Assembly (NCBI RefSeq): GCF_014638995.1
Contig: NZ_BMFR01000005.1
Span: 1-64,000 of the forward strand
Length of the DNA: 64,000 nucleotides
Source: Virgibacillus oceani
Lineage (GTDB): Bacteria; Bacillota; Bacilli; Bacillales; Amphibacillaceae
Reading direction: 5' to 3'
Shown: one piece after another, positions 55,874 through 64,000 of the stretch
How the letters are laid out: every line of letters starts with the position of its first letter
How positions within the stretch are numbered: position 1 is the first letter of the stretch
Notes under the pieces: model-generated
The model's database searches: none
Seen by the model: only the letters and a program-made list of their open reading frames with translations
What the model was told of the DNA's origin: nothing
Made by a program: the position numbers and the translations under genes

Positions 55874-58105
55874 CTAAAAAATTTCCAATTGAATAACACT
55901 TTTTCCGGTAATATCCAGTTCAATATTTTTTACTTCATTCGAATAGATACCAAACATTTTCTCCCGATTCGTTTCATTAACCAGATAAACAGCATATTCA
56001 TTTTTAGCTAATGAATAATTGTTTAAATCCAAATCCAGCTTGATCCTTTGTGGTTGATCGGTGACATTGGCAAAGAACAGGCCGATACCTTCATCACGGT
56101 ATTGCCATGCAGAATGGACAATAGAATTTACGGTTAATTCCCCCGAATCATGAAATTCATTGAAGCCTTTGTCACAGTTATAATGAAACCAATCCAGAGA
56201 AGTTTTATCGCAGACAAATTCTAGTGGCCGCAGCATTTTCCCATAGGCCAGATACTTGTTGCCATGCCCGGTTCTTAATCTAGCAAACTGGGAAATATAC
56301 GTTGCCCTTTCAGGTGAAAATTCATAACCTGCCGTATCGAATGAATAGTAATGTTCCGCGGCACCATTTTCCTTTCCTTCGATTGCTTCCATTGGACTGT
56401 ACTCATGATTCAGCTCATATAGGCCGCCCCAAAGATACGTCCGGGCAACAGTAAAATAGAATAAATCGCCTATCTCCTCAACAACCTTTCCCCAGCCGTC
56501 CAATCTTACTGCACCATATTCATGATAAACATACGTAAACATTGGAATCAGTTCTGCATCGCCTGTCTTCAGAAGTTCTCTTACATTCCATCCTTCCAGC
56601 GGTGCTGCGGGTTGTGCCCCGGCCCGTGCCTGATAAAAGTCCAGCACATCCAGAAAAATTTCATTCATCATTTCCGTCCCCATTGGAATATAATGGTCAC
56701 CGGCTTTTTTCATCATTGCTTCTTTCGTCTTCAAATAATTTTCTCTGTAAGCCATCGTGATTTGCCTTCCCGCTCCCACTGGATGCCCATGTGATTCATC
56801 CATGCAAACCTTCAAAATATTGTTGGCAGAAATGTCATAATAAATAGCATCCACATTTGCTTCTTCCTGAAGTGCTTCATCACGCCGAACGTGAAGATCT
56901 TGTACAAAAGTATCTGCCGGGCATACAAATGGAAATGGATACTGATCGATGCTCATTGAAGAAGAAGGTATCTGCTGCATTGCCTTCTTTCCTTTATCCC
57001 CATCCGCTCCTGCAAAATTAAATAAATAATCGAATTCAAACGGGGCATATTTATCGCCAAAGCTTTCCATAGTCTTGATATTTTTTTGGTTAAATTTAGT
57101 CGGGAACCAATCCTCTAGTCCCCCTGGAAGATTGTTTCCGAAATCCTGTGTTTTATTTGGCCAATCGGGACCAAGGATATGAAATAATTCGGTATCGATA
57201 TATGCATGATATTTTCTAATCCATTCCGAACGATCACTCCCAGCATTTATACCAAATGTTGAAAGTCCTATATCCTCCAGCAGCCATTTAGCTTTAATTG
57301 TTTCATCAGCATCAGCAAGAACACCTTTCTGACACCAAAATTGTGAAGTCGCCCAATCTTTATAAATATCCGCTCCTTCATACCAGTCCTTGCCTTCCAG
57401 TACTTTCACAGCAACTGGATAGTGAACAGTAATTCCTTTTTGTTCCCCTATGTCCTCACACCCATGAATAAAGGATGCTTCCAATAGTCCGTTAGCATTT
57501 TTATAGAAATTCAGCCATTTGGCATAACCTTCACGATCATAAGCAGCGAAATATAAACCGCCTTTATCCTGACCGTAATAGCTGAAAAACTGCATCGTCG
57601 AACCTGAAAAGCCTTCCGGATAAGGCATGTATCGAAAGCCATTCCAATCCTTCGTAAAGCTGGCAAGCGGATTATGCACCCGAAAACCCGTAGCAAAACT
57701 ATGGGCTACATAATCAGCTTTCCCCTCTTCGGTTATCGCACCGATATTGGAAACAATCGGATACTCCAAGCTGACGATTGGTTTATCCGATTGATTATGT
57801 ACGTTGCTATAGAAATGAAGTTCATCAGAATCGTTATTCAGCTGTACCTTAGCAGTAACTGTTAGCTGATCCGTTACTTCCCAGGTGAAATTATATCCGG
57901 ATTCCCCGTCTGCTAACTCCATTGCTGCATAATTAAACCGCTGAAAATCACTGATTATCTTATCTCCCTGTTCCAGACGAAAGGCAGCAGCATCTCTTTT
58001 TTGGGGAATGTATTCTATCTGTTTTTGTTTATCAAAAATACTGCTAATCCAGCCTGCTTCCTTATTAAATGATATCGACACATGATCATTCTCCAATACA
58101 AGCAT
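55874..58105 (-). CDS. Putative glycoside hydrolase (DUF6259-like)
   Basis: 743 aa. An N-terminal beta domain (about 1-260), a TIM-barrel-like centre (about 270-640; DAIYYDISANN with a candidate Asp nucleophile, MGTEMMNEIFLDVLDFYQAR with candidate acid Glu) and a C-terminal beta domain (FFANVTDQPQRIKLDL). It resembles the DUF6259 group, related to alpha-galactosidase-type clans; the activity is unknown. Start ATG 58105 with AGGAGG 6 nt before. No signal peptide. Between the sulfatase and the ABC importer genes, same strand. Confidence 0.65.
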   Translation of the reverse strand: MLVLENDHVSISFNKEAGWISSIFDKQKQIEYIPQKRDAAAFRLEQGDKIISDFQRFNYAAMELADGESGYNFTWEVTDQLTVTAKVQLNNDSDELHFYSNVHNQSDKPIVSLEYPIVSNIGAITEEGKADYVAHSFATGFRVHNPLASFTKDWNGFRYMPYPEGFSGSTMQFFSYYGQDKGGLYFAAYDREGYAKWLNFYKNANGLLEASFIHGCEDIGEQKGITVHYPVAVKVLEGKDWYEGADIYKDWATSQFWCQKGVLADADETIKAKWLLEDIGLSTFGINAGSDRSEWIRKYHAYIDTELFHILGPDWPNKTQDFGNNLPGGLEDWFPTKFNQKNIKTMESFGDKYAPFEFDYLFNFAGADGDKGKKAMQQIPSSSMSIDQYPFPFVCPADTFVQDLHVRRDEALQEEANVDAIYYDISANNILKVCMDESHGHPVGAGRQITMAYRENYLKTKEAMMKKAGDHYIPMGTEMMNEIFLDVLDFYQARAGAQPAAPLEGWNVRELLKTGDAELIPMFTYVYHEYGAVRLDGWGKVVEEIGDLFYFTVARTYLWGGLYELNHEYSPMEAIEGKENGAAEHYYSFDTAGYEFSPERATYISQFARLRTGHGNKYLAYGKMLRPLEFVCDKTSLDWFHYNCDKGFNEFHDSGELTVNSIVHSAWQYRDEGIGLFFANVTDQPQRIKLDLDLNNYSLAKNEYAVYLVNETNREKMFGIYSNEVKNIELDITGKSVIQLEIF

Positions 58106-58107
58106 CG

Positions 58108-58522
58108 TCAACCTCCTAAATAGTCAGAAATAACCTTAATTTCCTTCAATTGTTTCGATGTCCATCCGACTTGATCAAATATCGTATTGAATTTACGGAA
58201 TTTCCGATTATAAGCGTTAATGCTCAGCAATGTTTTTATACTAATCCGAAGCCGTTCGGGATGGTAGACTACATGGGCTTTGTCTATAGCACCCTTCAAT
58301 TCATCGAAATTACGCTTCTGCAAATAAGAAAAAAGGATGATCCCTAGTGAAACTAATTCGCCATGGATCAAATGCCTTCCCGTTACATGTTCAAAATTTC
58401 GCCCCTGCACTTAACGTCACTGCGGGATTATCCATGATAAGTCTGCTTGAACTCTGCACTAGTCTCATTAACCGCTCCAAGCCACGTTTGGACAGAGAGC
58501 CAATTTCCAGTGGGGATTGGCT
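58108..58522 (-). pseudogene. Decayed iron-containing alcohol dehydrogenase-like fragment
   Basis: Remnant of about 138 codons in two frames. The first part reads LSKRGLERLMRLVQSSSRLI then MDNPAVTLSAGAKF and stops at TTTTGA (about 58392-58398); dropping one T continues directly into EHVTGRHLIHGELVSLGIIL and onward to 58108. The pattern resembles the C-terminal helical half of glycerol-1-phosphate dehydrogenase/AraM-type Fe-ADH proteins. The N-terminal NAD half is missing. A broken dehydrogenase upstream of the DUF6259-like gene; assignment by eye. Confidence 0.5.
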
Positions 58523-58613
58523 CTATTATGATTACAAAATGATGCAGCTGCTGTAAATGCGTATGTTATCACCGTACGCAACATCTATAGTCAACATTCA
58601 CCACCCCCAACAA

Positions 58614-59432
58614 CTATTTAATACCGGAAATTTTGATCCCTTCAACTAGATGCTTTTGGAAGATAAGGAAGAGAACAACTACCGGGATAACAGCAATGGT
58701 TGACCCCGCCATAATCATCGCCCAATCGTTTCCCTGATCAGAACGGAAATAGGCTAACAGCTGCATGATTTGATACAGTCTCTCATCGGAGATGGTCATA
58801 ATCGGCCAGATTAATGAATTCCAGTAGCCTAAAAACGCCGTAATACCAACCAGTACGAAAACAGGTACGGACAATGGGAGGAAGATATACCAATAAATCT
58901 TGAACCGATTTGCCCCATCAATAAACGCCGCATCCTCAAGCTCTGTCGGTATGTTCAAATAAAATTGCCGAATTAAAAATACGTTCATTGCCGATGCGAT
59001 ACCTGGAATAATCAACACATAGATCGTGTTGAGCATATGCAACTTTGCAACAACAATATACGATGGAATTAGAATTGCCATCGATGGAATAAATAGTGTC
59101 ATAATAACGTATAGCCACCAGAAGTTTTTCGTTGGAAATTCCAGCCTTGCAAATACGTATGCTGCCATTGAATTGATAAAGATAATTAATGTTGTTGCAA
59201 CTACTGCTACAAACAGCGTCAATCCAATTGACCGCATAAATGCTGGATTTTGCAATAGCTCTATATAGTTCGTTAAAATCCATTCTGATGGAAAAAATTT
59301 GAATGGATACGAAAGTACTTCTGACTCTTTTTTGAATCCAGCCATCGCCATCCAAAACAATGGGAAAATGGATATTGCTGCTACAAGAAACCCAATTATC
59401 TTAAAACTATACCTGCTTACTTTTTCTTTCAT
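58614..59432 (-). CDS. ABC sugar permease, MalG type (CUT1), locus 2
   Basis: 272-aa membrane subunit with six helices and EAA loop ELEDAAFIDGANRFKIYWYI. Start ATG 59432 with AGGAGG 8 nt upstream. Partner of the MalF-type subunit (21 nt upstream) and the lipoprotein at 60429. No ATPase gene present. Presumably imports the oligosaccharides released by the secreted GH183 protein. Confidence 0.92.
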   Translation of the reverse strand: MKEKVSRYSFKIIGFLVAAISIFPLFWMAMAGFKKESEVLSYPFKFFPSEWILTNYIELLQNPAFMRSIGLTLFVAVVATTLIIFINSMAAYVFARLEFPTKNFWWLYVIMTLFIPSMAILIPSYIVVAKLHMLNTIYVLIIPGIASAMNVFLIRQFYLNIPTELEDAAFIDGANRFKIYWYIFLPLSVPVFVLVGITAFLGYWNSLIWPIMTISDERLYQIMQLLAYFRSDQGNDWAMIMAGSTIAVIPVVVLFLIFQKHLVEGIKISGIK

Positions 59433-59453
59433 ATGGTACACCTCCTGGATTGT

Positions 59454-60344
59454 TTAACTATCCATCTTTTTCGAGTTAAACAGTTTAAATATGACGGCAG
59501 AGATCACTGCCAGAATCACGAAAAGAAGCAATGCTGATGCTACTGTATAACCCATATAAGGATCCTTGGTGAAATGAGTAAATATAAATAGATTTGGGGT
59601 CATGGTCTCATTCAAAGGACCACCGCCGGTCATTAAATAAGGTAAATCAAACTGCTGAATCGCACCGGTTACACCAACAACCAAGAGATACAAGAATATA
59701 TTTTTCAACAAAGGAATCGTAATATAGATCATTTTATGCCAGGCATTAGCACCATCAATTACTGCTGCTTCATAATACGTTTTCGGAATATCATTTAATC
59801 CTGCCAGCATAACGAGCGTAGTCAAACCAAAGCCAAGCCAAATTGCTGGGATGGAAATACTGGTCAATGCAAATTTTACATCTGCAAGCCAAGCGACCTG
59901 TTCCAATCCTAACGAGGTGATAATAAAGTTAGCCAGACCTCCGTCAAAATCATAAATAAACAGGAAAATAATCGATGCCACTACTCCGGATATGACATGT
60001 GGAATATAGATAGATGTTTTTACAAAGCCGCCAAATTTCCCGCCTAGCGTCCGGATCAGATTAGCAAATAAGAATGCCAATATAAATTGGGCAGGAATAA
60101 CGATTGCAGCGAATTTCAAACCAGTCCACATTGCCTTGTAAAACAATGGATCTGATAAAACACGTCTATAGTTTTCAAAACCAATGAAGATGTTCTCCTG
60201 ATAAAAGTTCCACTTATAAAAACTGACAAATACAGCATAAAACAATGGAATGATAACAAAAGCAGTTAATAAGCCAATAAGCGGCAATAGCATTAAAAAA
60301 GCTGTTTTCTTATCGGATCGATTAATTGCAGACAATTTCTTCAT
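59454..60344 (-). CDS. ABC sugar permease, MalF type (CUT1), locus 2
   Basis: 296-aa membrane subunit. EAA loop YYEAAVIDGANAWHKMIYIT near residue 200. Start ATG 60344 preceded by GGTGGTGGG. A strong hairpin (60371-60410) separates it from the binding-protein gene and may reduce its expression relative to that gene. Confidence 0.92.
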   Translation of the reverse strand: MKKLSAINRSDKKTAFLMLLPLIGLLTAFVIIPLFYAVFVSFYKWNFYQENIFIGFENYRRVLSDPLFYKAMWTGLKFAAIVIPAQFILAFLFANLIRTLGGKFGGFVKTSIYIPHVISGVVASIIFLFIYDFDGGLANFIITSLGLEQVAWLADVKFALTSISIPAIWLGFGLTTLVMLAGLNDIPKTYYEAAVIDGANAWHKMIYITIPLLKNIFLYLLVVGVTGAIQQFDLPYLMTGGGPLNETMTPNLFIFTHFTKDPYMGYTVASALLLFVILAVISAVIFKLFNSKKMDS

Positions 60345-60370
60345 ATACCCACCACCCATTTCTCTAATAA

Positions 60371-60410
60371 TTTAGAGGTTTAGATATAATTGCCTATCTA
60401 AACCTCTAAA
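60371..60410 (-). terminator. Intercistronic hairpin after binding-protein gene
   Basis: TTTAGAGGTTTAGATA (60371-60386) pairs perfectly with TATCTAAACCTCTAAA (60395-60410). Probably a partial terminator or mRNA 3' stabiliser between lipoprotein and permease genes. Confidence 0.8.
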
Positions 60411-60428
60411 TTAAATTTCTACTCGTAA

Positions 60429-61784
60429 TTACTGAAGCCGAGGATTTGTTCCTGCATAATCGTTTGTTTCAATATAATCGTTAATTTCTTTCTCCGCCTG
60501 TTTCAGTGATTCGTCAATATCCTGTCCTTGCAAATAGACACGCTCTAATGCATTTGCATAAGCTAAACTGATTTCCCATGCATGAATTGGCTCTGGGACA
60601 GCATATGGAATAACTTTTTCAAGCAAAATTTTTCTCCACTCATCATTAGATGCTTCAGGGTGATCCTTTAATGCTTCATCGACAGATTTGCGGCCAGTGA
60701 AACTGGAGAAGTTAGACAGTTCAAAGAAATCAACCATAATTTCCGGATCCCCCGCAAGGAACCACTCGATAAATTTAGCAGCTTCTTCTGGATGCTTGGA
60801 GTTCCCATCTACTACAAATGTCCATCCACCCATTGCAGATGTCGGTTGCTTATAGTTACCATCTGGTGTAGGAAGTGGTGCAACACCAATTTTATCGACT
60901 ACATCCGCATATTCGTTTCGCAATGCATCAAATGTAAAGGAACCATTAAACATCATTGCCGTACGTCCATCGACTAAAGGCTGAATTTCCGTGTACATTC
61001 CAGGCTGCTGTTTTGGAAAAATTCCTTCATCATACAAGGTTTTCCAGAATTTAAATAGCTTCTTGTAGCCTTCGTTGTTAATCGTTGCTTTAGACCAATC
61101 ATCACTAATTGGCAACTGGCCGGTCATTGCTTGAAGACCCCAGTGAGACCATGCCAGATCATTCGTGTTACCTGCAGCTGTCAACCCATATCTGCCATCC
61201 TTGGAAAGCTTTTTGCCATATTCAATTAACTCATCCCACGTTTCAGGTGGCTGCTCCGGATCAAGTCCCGCTTCTTCAAAGAAATCTTTTCTGTATAGTA
61301 AAATGGAGCCCGGTTCAGCGTTAAATGGATATGCGTAGTGCTTGCCATCAAACGATACAAATTCATTGGCAAAATCGTGAAGATCCTCAAAAATTGCTGG
61401 ATCAACATATTCATCTAACGGTTGAATTTTCCCTTGCTGTGCAGAAAAAACAATACTGCCGTAGTTCATTGTCATAACATCCGGTCCAGTACCCGCAGCT
61501 TGAGCGGCTTTAACTCGCTGTTCCCAAGCATCCCCTGCTATAAAGGTAGCTTTAACCTCAACTTCATCCTGTGAGGCATTGTATTTATCAATCCATTTAT
61601 TAAACCAATCCGCCTTGCTATCGCCCCATGAAACCCAAAAATCGATAACCGTTTTGCCCGATTCTGTCTCCTCCGATTCCGCACCGGCACTTTCTCCCTC
61701 TGGGCCCGTCCCTTTACATCCGGCCATTAGAATAACTAGCGTAAATAATGAAACCAAAACGACGAACAACTTGTTTTTCCTCAT
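60429..61784 (-). CDS. ABC sugar-binding lipoprotein, locus 2
   Basis: 451 aa, extracellular solute-binding protein family 1. Lipobox LVILMAGC with Cys near position 23, followed by a Gly/Glu/Ser-rich linker. RBS GGGGAG 5 nt before ATG. First gene of the importer operon; two LacI-type palindromes lie 110-160 nt upstream. Ligand inferred from context as an arabinan-type oligosaccharide, possibly sulfated. Confidence 0.92.
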   Translation of the reverse strand: MRKNKLFVVLVSLFTLVILMAGCKGTGPEGESAGAESEETESGKTVIDFWVSWGDSKADWFNKWIDKYNASQDEVEVKATFIAGDAWEQRVKAAQAAGTGPDVMTMNYGSIVFSAQQGKIQPLDEYVDPAIFEDLHDFANEFVSFDGKHYAYPFNAEPGSILLYRKDFFEEAGLDPEQPPETWDELIEYGKKLSKDGRYGLTAAGNTNDLAWSHWGLQAMTGQLPISDDWSKATINNEGYKKLFKFWKTLYDEGIFPKQQPGMYTEIQPLVDGRTAMMFNGSFTFDALRNEYADVVDKIGVAPLPTPDGNYKQPTSAMGGWTFVVDGNSKHPEEAAKFIEWFLAGDPEIMVDFFELSNFSSFTGRKSVDEALKDHPEASNDEWRKILLEKVIPYAVPEPIHAWEISLAYANALERVYLQGQDIDESLKQAEKEINDYIETNDYAGTNPRLQ

Positions 61785-61895
61785 AATTTCTCCCCTTTTT
61801 TGTTTGACTTAAAAAATGTTTTCCGATAAGACAGCTTTAAATGGGAAATCACCCCTTTCAATTTTTGATTAAATATTTTTGATTAAAGCTTGATG

Positions 61896-61909
61896 TGTAA
61901 ACGTATACA
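61896..61909. promoter_or_regulatory. LacI-type operator, distal (ABC operon)
   Basis: TGTAAACGTATACA, one arm change from the consensus, 20 nt from the stronger site at 61928-61945. Both precede the binding-protein gene. Confidence 0.55.
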
Positions 61910-61927
61910 TATGTAATGGAAGAAAAA

Positions 61928-61945
61928 TGTGTAATCGTTTACACA
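61928..61945. promoter_or_regulatory. LacI-type operator, strong (ABC operon)
   Basis: Perfect 18-bp palindrome-type site TGTGTAATCGTTTACACA, matching 47033-47050 in both arms. Confidence 0.7.
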
Positions 61946-62039
61946 TTGCATTAAAAAAATATAAAATTAAATGAAAGGGTTTTCAAAAATCTTATAAATC
62001 TAATATATTATACTATTGATTTTTTATCAATACTTTTTT

Positions 62040-62514
62040 CATTTTTCTAAAAGATATTTTACAAGTACGTGTTGTTGTAGTGTGCGAATTAGCCGGGTTG
62101 AGGGGGCAGAGCGTATTTGGAGCATTCTTCGTGAATGAGGGCCGGATCGTATTTGGAGCATTCTTCGTGAATGAGGGGCCGGATCGTATTTGGAGCATTT
62201 CCGCTCGTATTTCCGCCGATTTGGATCGTATTTTTCATTTTCGGATCGTATTTCTGATCATTTGGATCGTATTTTACTTAAATCGGATCGTATTGACAAA
62301 ATTTAGGCGGCCCATCTCTTTTCCTGAAAAAGCATTTTACAAGTGCGTGTATCAGATCGTGCGAATTTCCCCGTGAATGAGTGCCGGATCGTATTTGAAG
62401 CATTTCCGCTCGTATTTCCGCCGATTCGGATCGTATTTTCCATTTTCGGATCGTATTTCTTATCATTTGGATCGTATTTCACGCAAATCGGATCGTATTG
62501 ACAAAATTTAGGCG
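62040..62514. repeat. GGATCGTATT repeat array A4, two tandem copies
   Basis: Two successive arrays, each starting with TTTTACAAGTRCGTGT and a GTGCGAATT stretch, running through five to seven 20-22 bp units and ending with GGATCGTATTGACAAAATTT-AGGCG (62285-62310 and 62490-62514). Fills the gap between the ABC and FGE operons; no gene is seen here. Confidence 0.87.
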
Positions 62515-62607
62515 ATCCCAGCACCGCAACACCGCAATACTGCACCATCTCCCACTCGCCGCACCAGAAACTCACAAATTTACCGGCAATGCATCACAAA
62601 ACCCAGC

Positions 62608-63555
62608 CTACTCAACATCCATCACACAGCGAAATCCCATATTACCAGTTGAACTATCTGGTGTGTTCGAGCTTCTGGCTGCAACTCTGTACCGATTGCA
62701 ATAGGATTTATGGCAGAGGTACGACCCGCCGCGTATGGATTTACTTTGTCCGGTTGCTGGGCCGGTTGGATTGTTGGTTAAACTGTTCTTATGAAAGGAT
62801 GGGTCAAACCAATCCGCACACCATTCCCATACATTTCCTGCCATATTGTATAAACCATAGCCATTTTGCTCATAATGATCTGCGGGACACGTACCGAAAT
62901 ATCCATCACGCTTGGTATTTTTTGTTGGGAATTCACCTTGCCAGATATTGCATTGATGCTTACCATCTACAATCAGTTCATTGCCCCATGGAAAAATCTT
63001 TTCATCCAGACCTCCGCGTGCAGCGTACTCCCATTCAGCCTCTGTCGGCAAACGCTTCCCGCTCCATTCACAATAAGCTTTCGCATCATTCCACGAAATG
63101 TGCACAACAGGATGGTCCATTCTATCATCAATCGCAGACCCGGGACCTTCAGGATATTTCCAAATTGCACCTTTTACTGCTACCCACCACGGTGTCTGCT
63201 GGGCAGTCTGCGGATTTGCCTTTCGTACCTTATCCGTTAAGAAGCTGTAAAAAACAAATGACCAGCCAAACTGTTCTGCTTCCGTTACATAACCTGTGTC
63301 CGTTATAAATTTAGCGAATTGTTCATTGGTAACGGCATATTTATCGATAAAAAACGGTGAAACAGCAACTTTCCTTGCAGGTCCTTCCCCATCAGAAGGA
63401 AAACCATCTGCCTCATCCGTACCCATGACAAATTCTCCTCCGTCAAGGTAAACCATATTCTCCTTAGAGGCTATTTGTTTCTTGTATAGTTGCTGTTCCG
63501 TAAGTGTCTTCGTATCTCCAAAATTATCTCTTGATGCTGAACAACAACTTTTCAT
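62608..63555 (-). CDS. Formylglycine-generating enzyme (sulfatase maturation)
   Basis: 315 aa, FGE/SUMF1 family. Oxidises the Cys of the sulfatase motif C-x-P-x-R to formylglycine using copper and oxygen. Visible: GGEFVMGTDE, VTNEQFAKF, RLPTEAEWEYAARGG, NVWEWCADW and the active-site cysteines in GGSYLCHKSYCNRYR, then GFRC at the end. Start ATG 63555 with GGATG upstream; two codons of open frame precede. Pairs functionally with the sulfatase at 54420. 20 nt downstream of a CE7-type esterase gene on the same strand. Confidence 0.92.
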   Translation of the reverse strand: MKSCCSASRDNFGDTKTLTEQQLYKKQIASKENMVYLDGGEFVMGTDEADGFPSDGEGPARKVAVSPFFIDKYAVTNEQFAKFITDTGYVTEAEQFGWSFVFYSFLTDKVRKANPQTAQQTPWWVAVKGAIWKYPEGPGSAIDDRMDHPVVHISWNDAKAYCEWSGKRLPTEAEWEYAARGGLDEKIFPWGNELIVDGKHQCNIWQGEFPTKNTKRDGYFGTCPADHYEQNGYGLYNMAGNVWEWCADWFDPSFHKNSLTNNPTGPATGQSKSIRGGSYLCHKSYCNRYRVAARSSNTPDSSTGNMGFRCVMDVE

Positions 63556-63574
63556 AAGCAATCATCCTTTCAGA

Positions 63575-64000
63575 CTATAGGTTCTCATTAATAAATGCAA
63601 TCGTCTTATCTATGTGTTCGATAATATTCATATCATGTCCGGCAAATGGATAGATTTCCATTGATTTAGGCGCTTGCAGCTGATTATATACACCAAATAT
63701 CGGTTGAGGCGGACAGATTAGATCCTTTAAACCAACTGAAAAACGTGTTTTACAAGTAATACTGGCTGATAGATTCAAATTGTCAAAGTATGTAAGGTTA
63801 TCATAAACCAGTTCTATTTGTTCTGGATATCGGTGCAGTAAATTTTCCACAATCGTCAACGACCCTTCCAATTTCTGCTCCATCATTAAAGGAATGTCAC
63901 ACATATTCGGCATATCTGCAATTGCAAGCTTCGGACGATCATCCAAGGCTGCAGCCGCCAATGTGATGCCGCCTCCCATACTCGCACCCATGATACCGAT
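63575..64000 (-). CDS. CE7-type acetyl xylan esterase (partial, right edge)
   Basis: C-terminal 141 residues of an alpha/beta hydrolase of the acetyl xylan esterase/cephalosporin deacetylase family; the N-terminal part lies beyond the window. The catalytic triad is visible: Ser in GASMGGGITLA, Asp in GLKDLICPPQPIF and His in PFAGHDMNI. It would remove acetyl groups from imported oligosaccharides. Same strand as the FGE gene and probably co-transcribed. Confidence 0.88.
   Translation of the reverse strand: MGIMGASMGGGITLAAAALDDRPKLAIADMPNMCDIPLMMEQKLEGSLTIVENLLHRYPEQIELVYDNLTYFDNLNLSASITCKTRFSVGLKDLICPPQPIFGVYNQLQAPKSMEIYPFAGHDMNIIEHIDKTIAFINENL

Noticed and set aside
62589..63308. 239-aa plus-strand frame opposite the FGE gene
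   Set aside because: Shadow of the FGE coding frame; His/Cys-rich, no ribosome site, no recognisable domain.

Overview
The window reads as a carbohydrate-utilisation stretch from a low-GC Gram-positive of the family Bacillaceae. It suggests a halotolerant, Oceanobacillus/Virgibacillus/Gracilibacillus-like organism, but no 16S or other marker is present to fix the genus. Grounds: AGGAGG-type ribosome sites, ROK/XylR, PRD and LacI regulators, a DUF1659/DUF2922 gene pair, DUF624 (YesL) proteins, CcpA-like cre sites and MsmX-type ABC importers without their own ATPase. No rRNA, tRNA, intact insertion sequence, prophage or CRISPR array was seen.

Left part (1-12.5 kb), xylose and xylosides: xylA, a DUF624 protein, a GH43 beta-xylosidase with two ABC permeases, a sugar-binding lipoprotein and xylR. 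Three near-identical 31-bp xyl operators sit on the -35 boxes of three promoters. A TetR/MFS efflux pair and a nucleoside hydrolase are inserted in this part.

12.6-34.7 kb, central sugar metabolism: the DUF1659/DUF2922 pair; a galactitol PTS operon (PRD regulator, IIA, IIB, IIC, two Zn-dehydrogenases and a 48-aa membrane peptide); a decayed type I toxin locus; pgi; an ascorbate-type PTS operon with a phosphotriesterase-like lactonase, a creatininase-family hydrolase, a KDGP aldolase (DgaF-like) and a SIS protein; and a Leloir operon galK-galE-galT-galM facing a ROK repressor with which it shares an operator-like 21-mer.

36-64 kb, a glycan-degradation locus that is the most interesting part: a secreted DUF4185 protein (GH183, the endo-D-arabinanase family), two DUF2961 proteins (GH172, exo-D-arabinofuranosidase/difructose-anhydride-type family), GH127, GH42, a DUF6259-like hydrolase, an unrecognised 637-aa protein, an esterase, a sulfatase with its formylglycine-generating enzyme, a CE7-type esterase cut by the right edge, a CUT1 ABC importer, a LacI regulator and a short D-arabinose-5-phosphate isomerase. 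Inferred flow: secreted GH183 cuts a D-arabinan-like polymer, the ABC system imports decorated oligosaccharides, intracellular esterase/sulfatase/GH enzymes strip them, and arabinose-5-phosphate isomerase passes the pentose to ribulose-5-phosphate. A pentose kinase is not in the window. TGTAAWCGWTTACA palindromes upstream of GH183, GH172, lacI and the ABC genes suggest one regulon.

Intergenic regions of this last part carry unusual degenerate tandem-repeat arrays with different cores (GGATCGTATT, GCCGATATTC, CTCGAGCGA, and a longer ~38-bp family), three of them with a 20-21 bp period. The GGATCGTATT arrays flank a NERD-domain nuclease-like gene.
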